Of a stretch of DNA of 64,000 bases, positions 41,479 to 50,738 are shown piece by piece. The DNA lies in the NCBI RefSeq assembly GCF_014698835.1, contig NZ_JACJTU010000036.1:1-64000 (forward strand), written 5' to 3'. Within the stretch, counting starts at the first letter, position 1. Every line of letters starts with the position of its first letter. The position numbers were made by a program, and so were the translations under genes. Below the pieces are notes generated by a model. That model searched no databases. It saw nothing but the letters and a program-made list of their open reading frames with translations, and had not been told where the DNA came from. Source of the stretch: Nostoc paludosum FACHB-159 (lineage in GTDB: Bacteria; Cyanobacteriota; Cyanobacteriia; Cyanobacteriales; Nostocaceae).

Positions 41479-44400
41479 TTAATTATTGGGAAGCGTGAAG
41501 TAAAAGGTCGCGCCTCGATCGCTCGCTGCTTGGGCCCAGATGTGCCCTCCGTGGCGTTGAATAATGCGTTGCACGATGGCCAATCCAATGCCAGTACCTT
41601 CAAATTCTTCTTCTCGATGCAGACGTTGGAAAACCCCAAACAAATTATCGGCATAGCGCATATCAAATCCTGCTCCATTATCTTTGATGAAGTACACTCC
41701 TTCACCATTCTTCGCCTGATAACCTATTTCAATGCAAGCAATAGGTTTGTAGCAGGTGTATTTTATGGCATTGGATAACAGGTTGAGCCAAACTTGTTTG
41801 AGCAGGGAAGGGTCAGCTTGACATACAGGTAAATCGGCGATCGTAAATTCAATCTCACGACCCGACCATTCCGGAGCTAAATCATTCAGTGCCATTTGAA
41901 TAATCTCATTGGGTAACACTGGCTGCCGGGACATTTCTTTACGATCCAAACGAGATAAGGTCAACAAATCATCAATCAATTCACCCATACGTTTGGCATT
42001 GTCGCGGACAATTTTGAGGTAACGATTGGCTTCGGCATCAAGTTGCTCGCCGTAATCTTCCTGCATCATTCTCGCAAAGCCATCGATCGCCCGCAAGGGT
42101 GCGCGCAAATCATGGGAAACTGAATAAGAAAATGCCTCCAAAGCTTTGTTAGCAGTTTCTAGTTGGACAGTTCGTTGTTTAACCCTGATTTCTAAAGACT
42201 GGTTGAGTTGATGCAAAGCTTCAATCGCCCTTTTGCGCTCTAATTCTGCTGCTGCCCGCGCGGCAAATACATCTAGAATTATCTCTATTCGTCGCCTATC
42301 TGACAGTGGTTGCACGTCGAGAATGCAAAGATTACCAATGGGGTCGCCGTTGGCATTTTTTAAGGAAATACCCAGATAACTATCTGCTTCCATTGCTACT
42401 AAGTCTAAGTCTTCAGGAAAAAATTCCTGAACGCAGCTTTCGCAGTAAAACAATCCGTCTCTCAAGGCAAATTCGCATGGTGTACGCGCCGGAAAGTAGG
42501 ATACTTCTGGTTGCAATACCCCATGCGCCCAAAAAGCCAGAGCTTTCAGTTTGCCTTCTACTAGTTCGGTGACCAAGGCATACGGTACGTGCAAGGCTTC
42601 GGCAATATGATGAACCAAAGCTGGGAAAAAATCTTGTCCTGTAACCGCAGCTGTTCCTGTAACCAAATTTTGCAGTGTGGTTTCTGCTCTTTTAAGTTCT
42701 GCCTCTCGGCGTTTTGCCTCTGTGATATCCCGGACGATGGTAGAAAAATATTCTACACTGCCATCTGTTGCTTTGTGAGCAACGAGCATTTGGGAAACTG
42801 GAATTTCTCTGCCATCACTGTCCAGCAAAGCGATTTCACCAACCCAAGTCCCATCTCGAATCGCCGCTGGAATGCCCTGGTTTTGCAGAATCTCTAGTGC
42901 CCATTGGGGATGGTAGTCGGAGATCTTCAAGCTGGAGAGGTCTGCATCCAGAGAAAGACCGCGCAGTTTGCGTAACTGAGCATTATTCCAGAGGATATTG
43001 CCGAGTGAGTCTGCCATGCCAACGAAGTCGCTAGTGGCCTCCAGCATGGCCATTAAGCGATCGCGGTCTTTTTGGGCTTGTTGGCGATCGGCAATTTCAG
43101 CCTGTAAGGATGCATTCAGTTCTGCTTGCTGCTTTAACAAACGGGCATTATCGATGGAAATCGCTGCCTGAGTCAAAAGTAAGTGCAGGACTTCAATTCG
43201 CTCCGGGGTAAATGCTTTGGTGGTGAGATTGTTTTCTAAAAGCACAATTCCTGTTAGTTTTCCCTGGTTCAACAGCGGAGTACAAAGGATTGATTTCGAT
43301 TGGCGTAACACAATCCAAGGTTCGGACTGAAAGTTGCCTTGAGCAGCAGCATTATCTAGGACGATACTTTCCTGGGTGCGAGTCACGTAATTTATTAAAC
43401 TGGTTGGCAAGTCAGAATTGCTGTCTTTGGATATTAAAGTGGCTTGGCCATTGCCAATGGACTTCATAGCCTCAATCCGCCATTCGCCTTCGGTTGGCAA
43501 AATCAGATAACCTGTTTGCGCCCCGGCATTCTCAATTAAGGTCGTCATCAGTTTTGCCAAAAGCCGATCTAACACAATCTCGCTGGCAAGTGCCTGGGAA
43601 GCTTTTAACACCGTTTCTAAGTCCAGTGCTTCTAAATTAGTTGCAGCCGATTCTGTGGTATTAATTTGACGTATTTCGGTTTTTTGAAAGTACACCTCTA
43701 ACAGTTGGGGATACTGTTTTTCCAGACTTCGCACTTTAGCGGTTGCTCCCCACCTTAAATAACCGTACCTCGCTTCTTGGAAATAAGCTTTGGCAATTGT
43801 GATGCGGTTGTTTGCGAGATAAAACTTTGCTGCTAGTTCGTTTGCTAAAGCTTCTTCTTGCAGGTATTGGTTCTCCCTTGCTAGGGCAATGGCGCGATCG
43901 TAGGCGTCCATTGCTTGCATCACCTCACCCAACACGCGATGCCGTTCTGCTTCTACTAAATACCACTTGTGTAGATAGTTCATTGGGGCATGGTGCGCCC
44001 AATTTTGCATTTTTGCTTGATTTTCTACTACTTGCTCCAGCAGTTGGGATTGTGTTGCGGTGTCTGTGTGGGAATACACCGCCAGTCGGCATAGAGAATC
44101 GTAGAACCGAAACATGGCAACCAAGGCTGCTCCGGTCATGGCTGCTAAATATTCTTGGGCGAGGACAGCATTGGCTAAGGCGTGGTCTGTGGCTGCCAAT
44201 TGCAGCAAAGATTCGCTTCCTTGGCGCAGTCCGCCGCAGGCATCCAAATTTTTCAAGGCAGACATCGCCTGATTTGCATCGCCAAACAAATAACTGAGGA
44301 ATAATTTATTTAGGTAGAAATAGAACAAACCTGCGTGAAAATTCGTTTGTTCCATCTGGGGTAGCCGAGTTGCTTCATCATAAGCTTGACCAGATAACAT

Positions 44401-47400
44401 CCCAGAATCGGGAACTTCCTCAACCAAATTCAAAACAGTCTGCCAGCAAATTTCCACAAAATCAATGGCAGCTGAATGCTTGATTTGTTTTACTGCCTGA
44501 GCATAACTGGTTAGATGTAGTTGTAGTTCAGTTAGGGGTTGACCGACTGCAAATGAATAAGCACAAAAATACATGGCCGCGTAGCCAGCAAACTCTAAAT
44601 CGCCTTGCTCAACACCAATTTGATAGCAATTCTGGAGTGGTTTGAGGCTGTTTTTCAGGTGTGTCTTCCAAACGTTAATCTGATTGGTAACCGCGAATAA
44701 GGTTCTGGCTTGAATGGGTTTGGTATCCGGGCCAAGTAGACTTAAAGCCAGTTGACCAAATCGATACCCTGCTTCAATGTCCAAGACAACTCCACAAAGA
44801 ATAATTCCATAGGCAGCATAGGCAAAGGGAGCTAACGGCATATTTCCGTACTCAACCAGCAAATCTACCATCTTGAGTACAATCAGCAAGAATAAAGGAG
44901 GTACTGCCAAATAAGCTGATGCACACATCCTTGCCAAAAGCTGCATTGCCCCTAGCATCTCTGGCTGGGACATGATTGGCAGGTCAACCAAATCTTCAAT
45001 GCGTCTGTTTGCTAATTTGCAGTCAGTTTCCAAAAGTGCTTGCTGAACATCCTCAAAGCTTGGGCTAATGGGGAGGTGAATTCCTAATTGCTGAAGTAAC
45101 TCTAAAGCTATTTGAATCGCTTCTAGTAATTTATTTTCAGCCACATAAGTCTGAATTTTGACATCGTAAACTTTTAACCTGGCTAGTAGGGTTGTTGCGC
45201 CATCGAGTACTTGTTGGAATAGTGGCTCCACTTGCTCGAAATTGCCGCTCAGATATGCTGCTTCTGTGGTTGCATTATACAGGGTCAGGGTAAAGTCATA
45301 ATCTGTTTGCCAGCTATCAGTTGTCAGGAGATCCAAACCAATTTGCAAATATCCCCAAGCAGCGTCATAAGCTGCTGATGCTTTGGCTTTTTCTCCTGCT
45401 ATCAGGTTTAACCGAGACAAATTATTTTGCTGGGATTGATTTTCAATCAGTTTTCTGCCCAGGTTTAGTTGGTTGGTGATATCAAAAATTTTGTGTTCTA
45501 ACTGTTGTGCGGAAGTTATTTGTAATAAGCACTGTCCCAGTTGCCAATGGATGTTGCTTTGTTGGGCTTGGGGAATCAGGGAATAGGCCGCTTGCTGGAT
45601 GCGATCGTGGGCAAATTTGTATTTTACTGGAGTCAGGTCGGCTGTTAGTGGTACATCTAATACTACTGATTTGTGGGCATTGCTCAAAGGTAGAATTAAC
45701 CCTTGGGCGATCGCTACTCCTAAAGCCTGGGCAGCTTCTTTCTGTGATAATTGGGCGGCAAATGCCAGAGTTTGCAGATCGAAACAGTTACCAATGCAGG
45801 CAGCTAGCTGTAAAACTTGCTGTGTCCGTTTGTTCAACTTTTGAATTTTTGCTGCCATAAAATATACAATATTCTCTGTAATTTCACGGCACTGAATTTG
45901 CTCCATCGACCACTGCCATTTTTTAGTTGGGCGATGGAATTCTAATAAGCCTTCAGTGTGGAGAGATTTCAAAAATTCATTAATAAAAAAGGGATTGCCA
46001 CCAGTTTTTAGTTGTACTAGTTCCGCCAATAACAGAGAATCCCCTAGCTGACAGTGCAATGTATCGGCAATTAACTGATTGATGTCAGCTAAACTTAACG
46101 GTGACAAAGAAAGTTGATTTACCACCCCTGAACTTTGGCGGATTTCCTTCACCATCTGCATCAGGGGATGGCTGGGATTTACCTCGTTATCTCGGTAGGC
46201 CCCGATTAACAATAAAGATTGCCCAATGGTTGCGGTAGCTAGCAATTCGATCAGTTTCAAGGAGGCATTATCTACCCACTGAAGGTCGTCCAAAAAGATA
46301 ACTAGGGGATGTTGTGAATAGGTAAAGACGCTGATAAAATTTTGGAAAACTTGGTGAAAGCGATTTTGGGCTTCCGTTGGCGGCAAAACAGGTACGTCTG
46401 GTTGACTACCGACAATCAACTCCAGTGCTGGAATTACCTGGGTAATAACTTTACCATTGCCACCAAGGGCAGCCAACAGATGCTTTCGCCACCGACACAG
46501 CTGGGCTTTATCTTCAGTTAGTAATTGTTTGATTAGTGACTCAAAAGCTTGGGCGATGGCATAATAAGGAATATTCCGCCGATACTGGTCAAATTTACCC
46601 GCAATAAAGTAACCTCGTTGTTCTGTAATCGGCTTATAAATTTCCTGCACCAAAACTGACTTCCCAATACCGGAATATCCCCCAATCAGCATCAGTTCAA
46701 CTTGGCCATAAGACGCGTCCCCCCATCCCCCCATCCGCGCGCAGCCTGCCACTCTTTGAAATGCCGCTAATAATGTCTCCACCTCCCTTTGTCTGCCATA
46801 GAGTTTTTCTGGTATCTGAAATTTATCAGAAATATCTTGTTTCCCTAACAAAAAAGACTCAATTCGTCCAGTGTTTTGTAGCTGGTGGAGACACTCTTCT
46901 AAATCAGTTTTAATTCCCCAAGCACTTTGATACCGTTCTTCTGCTGTTTTAGCTAACAGTTTCAAGACAATTTCTGAAACCATCGCCGGAATTTCTGGAT
47001 TGATAAAATGGGGTGGAATAGGTTCTAAAGCCAGGTGATAATGAATTAACTCCAGGGCATCACTCGATTCAAAAGGCAAGCGATTAGTTAACAGTTGGTA
47101 GAAAGTAGCACCTAGAGAGTAAAAATCAGTTCGATAGTCCAGAGAACGATTCATTCTGGCTGTTTGCTCTGGAGATATGTAAGCTAGTGTTCCCTCTATA
47201 ACTGTGGGATTCTTGATAGTTAAAGTCTCACGCGATAAGTCAGTTGAAATTCCAAAATCAATAATTTTAAGCTCTTGTGTTTCGGGGTTGAAAACAATAT
47301 TTGAGGGATTAATATCTTTATGAATAATATTTGCGCTATGAATTTCGGATAAACTCTGAGTTATCTGAATCGCTAACTTCAGAAACTGTGTTAGAGTAAA

Positions 47401-47697
47401 TTTTTTGGCAGTTAAAATTTTTGTTAAAGATTCTCCTCCAAAATCCTCTAAAATGAGTACAAAAGTATTTTGATATTGTTGAAAATCATAAGCCTGAATG
47501 ATACCTTCCAATGATAAGCTGCGTGTAATTTCGTATTCGAGCTTATAGCGCGTGATTTCTTCTGGGGTGGGGTAGTCTTTCTTCAATACCTTGAAGATTA
47601 CAGGCAATCCATCGGGTTCATGAATTCCTCTATAGACCCGTGAATTAACACTTTCATGGATTTTTGTCCGAATTTGATATTCAGGAATTTCCAGCAT
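41479..47697 (-). CDS. Trifunctional Ser/Thr kinase - AAA ATPase - GAF/PAS - histidine kinase
   Basis: A 2072-residue cyanobacterial signalling giant of the HstK type. In order: Hanks-type kinase (about 8-275; Lys36, catalytic Asp128 in HKDINPSN, DFG at 147-149), AAA/STAND-type ATPase (Walker A GGYSGIGKS at 339-347, LVIFLDDLQWVD for Walker B), a long TPR-like helical region (about 750-1340), GAF (about 1400-1550), PAS (about 1590-1700), GAF (about 1710-1830) and a C-terminal histidine kinase (His1862 in SVSHDLRAP; N-box LLSNAIKY; G-box GTGIGLAI). Odd: residues about 319-329 (CARMGGWGDAS) are coded by CCCCCCAT repeats at 46715-46745 and interrupt the normal approach to Walker A. The paired receiver follows at 3 bp. 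Input signal unknown. Confidence 0.95.
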   Translation of the reverse strand: MLEIPEYQIRTKIHESVNSRVYRGIHEPDGLPVIFKVLKKDYPTPEEITRYKLEYEITRSLSLEGIIQAYDFQQYQNTFVLILEDFGGESLTKILTAKKFTLTQFLKLAIQITQSLSEIHSANIIHKDINPSNIVFNPETQELKIIDFGISTDLSRETLTIKNPTVIEGTLAYISPEQTARMNRSLDYRTDFYSLGATFYQLLTNRLPFESSDALELIHYHLALEPIPPHFINPEIPAMVSEIVLKLLAKTAEERYQSAWGIKTDLEECLHQLQNTGRIESFLLGKQDISDKFQIPEKLYGRQREVETLLAAFQRVAGCARMGGWGDASYGQVELMLIGGYSGIGKSVLVQEIYKPITEQRGYFIAGKFDQYRRNIPYYAIAQAFESLIKQLLTEDKAQLCRWRKHLLAALGGNGKVITQVIPALELIVGSQPDVPVLPPTEAQNRFHQVFQNFISVFTYSQHPLVIFLDDLQWVDNASLKLIELLATATIGQSLLLIGAYRDNEVNPSHPLMQMVKEIRQSSGVVNQLSLSPLSLADINQLIADTLHCQLGDSLLLAELVQLKTGGNPFFINEFLKSLHTEGLLEFHRPTKKWQWSMEQIQCREITENIVYFMAAKIQKLNKRTQQVLQLAACIGNCFDLQTLAFAAQLSQKEAAQALGVAIAQGLILPLSNAHKSVVLDVPLTADLTPVKYKFAHDRIQQAAYSLIPQAQQSNIHWQLGQCLLQITSAQQLEHKIFDITNQLNLGRKLIENQSQQNNLSRLNLIAGEKAKASAAYDAAWGYLQIGLDLLTTDSWQTDYDFTLTLYNATTEAAYLSGNFEQVEPLFQQVLDGATTLLARLKVYDVKIQTYVAENKLLEAIQIALELLQQLGIHLPISPSFEDVQQALLETDCKLANRRIEDLVDLPIMSQPEMLGAMQLLARMCASAYLAVPPLFLLIVLKMVDLLVEYGNMPLAPFAYAAYGIILCGVVLDIEAGYRFGQLALSLLGPDTKPIQARTLFAVTNQINVWKTHLKNSLKPLQNCYQIGVEQGDLEFAGYAAMYFCAYSFAVGQPLTELQLHLTSYAQAVKQIKHSAAIDFVEICWQTVLNLVEEVPDSGMLSGQAYDEATRLPQMEQTNFHAGLFYFYLNKLFLSYLFGDANQAMSALKNLDACGGLRQGSESLLQLAATDHALANAVLAQEYLAAMTGAALVAMFRFYDSLCRLAVYSHTDTATQSQLLEQVVENQAKMQNWAHHAPMNYLHKWYLVEAERHRVLGEVMQAMDAYDRAIALARENQYLQEEALANELAAKFYLANNRITIAKAYFQEARYGYLRWGATAKVRSLEKQYPQLLEVYFQKTEIRQINTTESAATNLEALDLETVLKASQALASEIVLDRLLAKLMTTLIENAGAQTGYLILPTEGEWRIEAMKSIGNGQATLISKDSNSDLPTSLINYVTRTQESIVLDNAAAQGNFQSEPWIVLRQSKSILCTPLLNQGKLTGIVLLENNLTTKAFTPERIEVLHLLLTQAAISIDNARLLKQQAELNASLQAEIADRQQAQKDRDRLMAMLEATSDFVGMADSLGNILWNNAQLRKLRGLSLDADLSSLKISDYHPQWALEILQNQGIPAAIRDGTWVGEIALLDSDGREIPVSQMLVAHKATDGSVEYFSTIVRDITEAKRREAELKRAETTLQNLVTGTAAVTGQDFFPALVHHIAEALHVPYALVTELVEGKLKALAFWAHGVLQPEVSYFPARTPCEFALRDGLFYCESCVQEFFPEDLDLVAMEADSYLGISLKNANGDPIGNLCILDVQPLSDRRRIEIILDVFAARAAAELERKRAIEALHQLNQSLEIRVKQRTVQLETANKALEAFSYSVSHDLRAPLRAIDGFARMMQEDYGEQLDAEANRYLKIVRDNAKRMGELIDDLLTLSRLDRKEMSRQPVLPNEIIQMALNDLAPEWSGREIEFTIADLPVCQADPSLLKQVWLNLLSNAIKYTCYKPIACIEIGYQAKNGEGVYFIKDNGAGFDMRYADNLFGVFQRLHREEEFEGTGIGLAIVQRIIQRHGGHIWAQAASDRGATFYFTLPNN

Positions 47698-48030
47698 AGC
47701 TTAACCGCCTGCAACTATTACACAGAAGGACAAAGCCGGGTTGGCTCAATTTTAGATTTTGAATTTTAGATTTTCCATAGAAAAATTCTCAATTTAAAAT
47801 TTATAAATAGTTTCAGAGTCAGAGAATTTAAATAGAAGAACAAATCTCAAATCCCAAAACTTAAAAAAATCTAAAATCGGCAATCTAAAATCAAAAATAA
47901 TTAAATTACAAAGCCGATTATACAATAACCAAACCCGATTAAGTCATTTATCGATCCTGAAGGAATTTGAAGAAAAATTGAAAAGAGAATATTCCGAGAT
48001 TAGTCAATGGGTTACCAAGGAGATTGTCGG
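47698..48030. other. Divergent intergenic region between two signalling genes
   Basis: About 330 bp with no gene. It contains GATTTTGAATTTTAGATTTT (47755-47774) and an inverted relative, AATCTAAAATCGGCAATCTA, at about 47870-47892. It must contain promoters for both the giant kinase (minus) and the GGDEF/EAL protein (plus). Confidence 0.5.
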
Positions 48031-50181
48031 ATGAGTGAAACCTTGAACGTCCTGATTGTTGAAGATTCCGAGACTGATGCTATGTTAGTTCTCAGTGAAT
48101 TGCGTCGTGGTGGTTTCAATCCAATCTGGCAGCGTGTCCAAACAGCCCCAGAGCTACTTGCAGCCCTCAATAGCGGTAGCTGGGATGCGATCATTTCCGA
48201 TTACCGATTGCCAGGCTTCAATGCTCCTGCGGCTTTGGAAATAGCCAAGCAAAGTCACAAAGATATTCCTTTCATTTTAGTTTCCGGCACAATTGGCGAA
48301 GTATTGGCTGTGGAAATGATGAAAGCTGGCGCTCATGATTATGTGATGAAGGATAACTTAAATCGATTGCCAGAGGCAGTGCGTCGAGAACTTCGAGATG
48401 CACAGGTAAGAGCAGAGCGCAAACAAGCCCAAAAGCTGTTACAAACATTAGCATCTAATATACCCGGAATGATTTACAGCCTTGTATATCATTGTGATGG
48501 TTCTACTGCCTTTGAGTATATCAGTTTGGGCTGTTTGGATCTTTTAGAGTTAACGCCAGATCGAGTTTTAGAAAATGCTTCTCTTTGCTTTGAACAAATT
48601 CATATTGATGACCGTGCAGGATTTTATACAGCCGCCAAACAAAGCGCTCAAACTTTAAAACCATTCTCTTACGAATGGCGATTAGTTACACCCTCTGGCA
48701 AACTCAAGTGGGTACAGACAAATGCTCGTCCTGAGTGTCAAGAGAACGGCGATATTGTTTGGTACGGTGTTTTATTGGATGTGACTGAGAAAAAACAAGC
48801 ACAAGAGTTAATTATTCACAATGCTTTGCACGATCCATTAACGGATTTACCAAATCGGACACTTTTGGTGGAGCGGCTGGAACTAGCTATTAACCGAGCT
48901 AAACGAGTGGAAAGTTATCGTTACGCTGTTTTGTTTTTAGATTTAGACCGATTCAAAGTCATTAACGACAGTTTAGGACACTTAGCTGGAGACCAACTCC
49001 TCAAGGATATTGCTCAAAAGCTAAAAGCTCATTTGCGGGAAGTTGATTTAATCGCTCGCATTGGTGGTGACGAATTCGTAATTTTGCTAGAAGATATTCC
49101 TGGTATTGAAAAAGCTATTCAAATTACTGAGCGTATCCTCAAAGATTTTCAAACACCGTTGATACTGAATGATGCTGAGGTAGTGATCGGTACAAGCATC
49201 GGGATTGTTTTAGGAAAAAATGATTATTGTCAAGCATCCGATTTACTGCGGGATGCGGATATTGCCATGTATCGAGCCAAAGCTCACGAAAGAAGTTCCT
49301 ACAAAATTTTTGATGTTAAAATGCATACTCAAGCAGTAAATCGGCTGACTTTAGAAACCGATATTCGCAAAGCTTTGGAACGAGAAGAGTTTGCCATTTA
49401 TTACCAGCCGATTGTTGATATACTAGGCGATCGCGACGACAAGCAAAGCCAATCCCAAGCAGGGCGGCTGATTGGATTTGAAGCATTGGTGCGCTGGCAA
49501 CACCCGACTCGTGGGTTTGTCTTGCCGAGGGAATTTATAGCGATCGCCGAAGAAACAGGGCTAATTGTGCAAATCGATCGCTGGATGCTTTACACGGCTT
49601 GTCAACAACTAGCAAACTGGAAAAAAAAGTTTATTAATCATTTGCCGCTAAAGATTAGTATTAACCTTTCTGCTCAAGATATTCGCCAACCCAGTTTAAT
49701 TGAAGACATCGATCGCATCCTCGCCCAAACAAGTTTAACAGGCGATTCCATAGTTCTAGAAATTACTGAGAGTATGCTCATTGAAAATATTAGTAAGACA
49801 ATTGACTTATTAACCGAGTTAAAAGCTAGAAAAATTCAGATTAGTATTGATGATTTTGGTACTGGTTATTCATCGCTCAATTATCTCCATCGCTTACCCA
49901 CCGATAATTTGAAAATCGATCGCTCCTTTGTGAGTCAAATGCAAGAAGGAAACCGTAATTACCAAGTTGTGAGTAGCATCATTGCCTTGAGCAATCACCT
50001 TGGATTAGGCACTGTTGCAGAAGGTATTGAAACTCCACAGCAACTTCAATGGTTACAGCAGCTAGGATGCGAATTTGGTCAAGGTTACCTGTTCTCACAA
50101 CCTCTCGATCGCCAAACAGCAGAAGCACTTCTGGCAAGTAAAACTTTATATTTATCCTCTAACTATCACAATCAGATGTGA
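48031..50181 (+). CDS. Receiver-PAS-GGDEF-EAL protein (cyclic di-GMP metabolism)
   Basis: A 716-residue protein: receiver (1-120, Asp57 in IISDYRLPG), PAS (about 130-255), diguanylate cyclase (GGDEF at 345-349, with an upstream inhibitory I-site REVD five residues before) and phosphodiesterase (EAL at 484-486, with NLSAQD, DDFGTGYSSLNYL and KIDRSFV). Both catalytic motifs look intact, so it may both make and break cyclic di-GMP, gated by phosphorylation. The ATG at 48031 is chosen because AAGGAG is 8 bases upstream; the ATG at 48007 is upstream of that site. It diverges from the giant kinase and precedes the hybrid kinase. Its partner kinase is unproven. Confidence 0.95.
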   Translation: MSETLNVLIVEDSETDAMLVLSELRRGGFNPIWQRVQTAPELLAALNSGSWDAIISDYRLPGFNAPAALEIAKQSHKDIPFILVSGTIGEVLAVEMMKAGAHDYVMKDNLNRLPEAVRRELRDAQVRAERKQAQKLLQTLASNIPGMIYSLVYHCDGSTAFEYISLGCLDLLELTPDRVLENASLCFEQIHIDDRAGFYTAAKQSAQTLKPFSYEWRLVTPSGKLKWVQTNARPECQENGDIVWYGVLLDVTEKKQAQELIIHNALHDPLTDLPNRTLLVERLELAINRAKRVESYRYAVLFLDLDRFKVINDSLGHLAGDQLLKDIAQKLKAHLREVDLIARIGGDEFVILLEDIPGIEKAIQITERILKDFQTPLILNDAEVVIGTSIGIVLGKNDYCQASDLLRDADIAMYRAKAHERSSYKIFDVKMHTQAVNRLTLETDIRKALEREEFAIYYQPIVDILGDRDDKQSQSQAGRLIGFEALVRWQHPTRGFVLPREFIAIAEETGLIVQIDRWMLYTACQQLANWKKKFINHLPLKISINLSAQDIRQPSLIEDIDRILAQTSLTGDSIVLEITESMLIENISKTIDLLTELKARKIQISIDDFGTGYSSLNYLHRLPTDNLKIDRSFVSQMQEGNRNYQVVSSIIALSNHLGLGTVAEGIETPQQLQWLQQLGCEFGQGYLFSQPLDRQTAEALLASKTLYLSSNYHNQM

Positions 50182-50738
50182 TTTTTGTACTTATTTGCTA
50201 CCTTCAGGGAGTAGGGAGTACAAACGCGATCGATGGTGTCTTTAGGGGAATAGCTAATCAGCTTTTTGAATGCAAGAAGTTTTTTCAGTTAAATAGAAAT
50301 CCCACATTGCGACTGACTTAATAAACAAACAGCCCATTAGCAGATTTTATTTTGGAATTTTTAAGATAAATTTTGGTAACTAATTTTTGTAAGTTTAGTA
50401 TTTATCTGAGCAAATAAATGTTATATAGGAATCCGGTTTGATTACTGAAATGATTTGCGTAGGTAGGCAAGAGGCAAAAGGCAACAGGCAATAAATAGGA
50501 TTTTCGGAAATTAAGGTGTACCAAGTTTTTTTCATAAATCAAAAATGATTCCTATAGCTTTAGAAGATTAATTATAAACTTGGGCTAGATATACTACATA
50601 ATCCGAGAATTTTCTTCTAGAAAAAGAAGTTTACCCACTCAACAAAAATCTATCTATAGATAACTTACTAAAATTTGCAAACTAGCTTAGGGTGTATACA
50701 GCCTGTGCAATAAGTATTGGTTATTCCCTGACAATTTC
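50182..50738. other. Intergenic region with repeats
   Basis: 557 bp, no gene. GGCAAGAGGCAAAAGGCAACAGGCAAT (about 50466-50492; unit AGGCAA) is a heptamer-like array. At about 50513-50560 there is a second copy of the 45-bp repeat seen at 4007-4050 (AAATCAAAAATGATTCCTATAG here). The last 100 bp are AT-rich. Confidence 0.55.
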
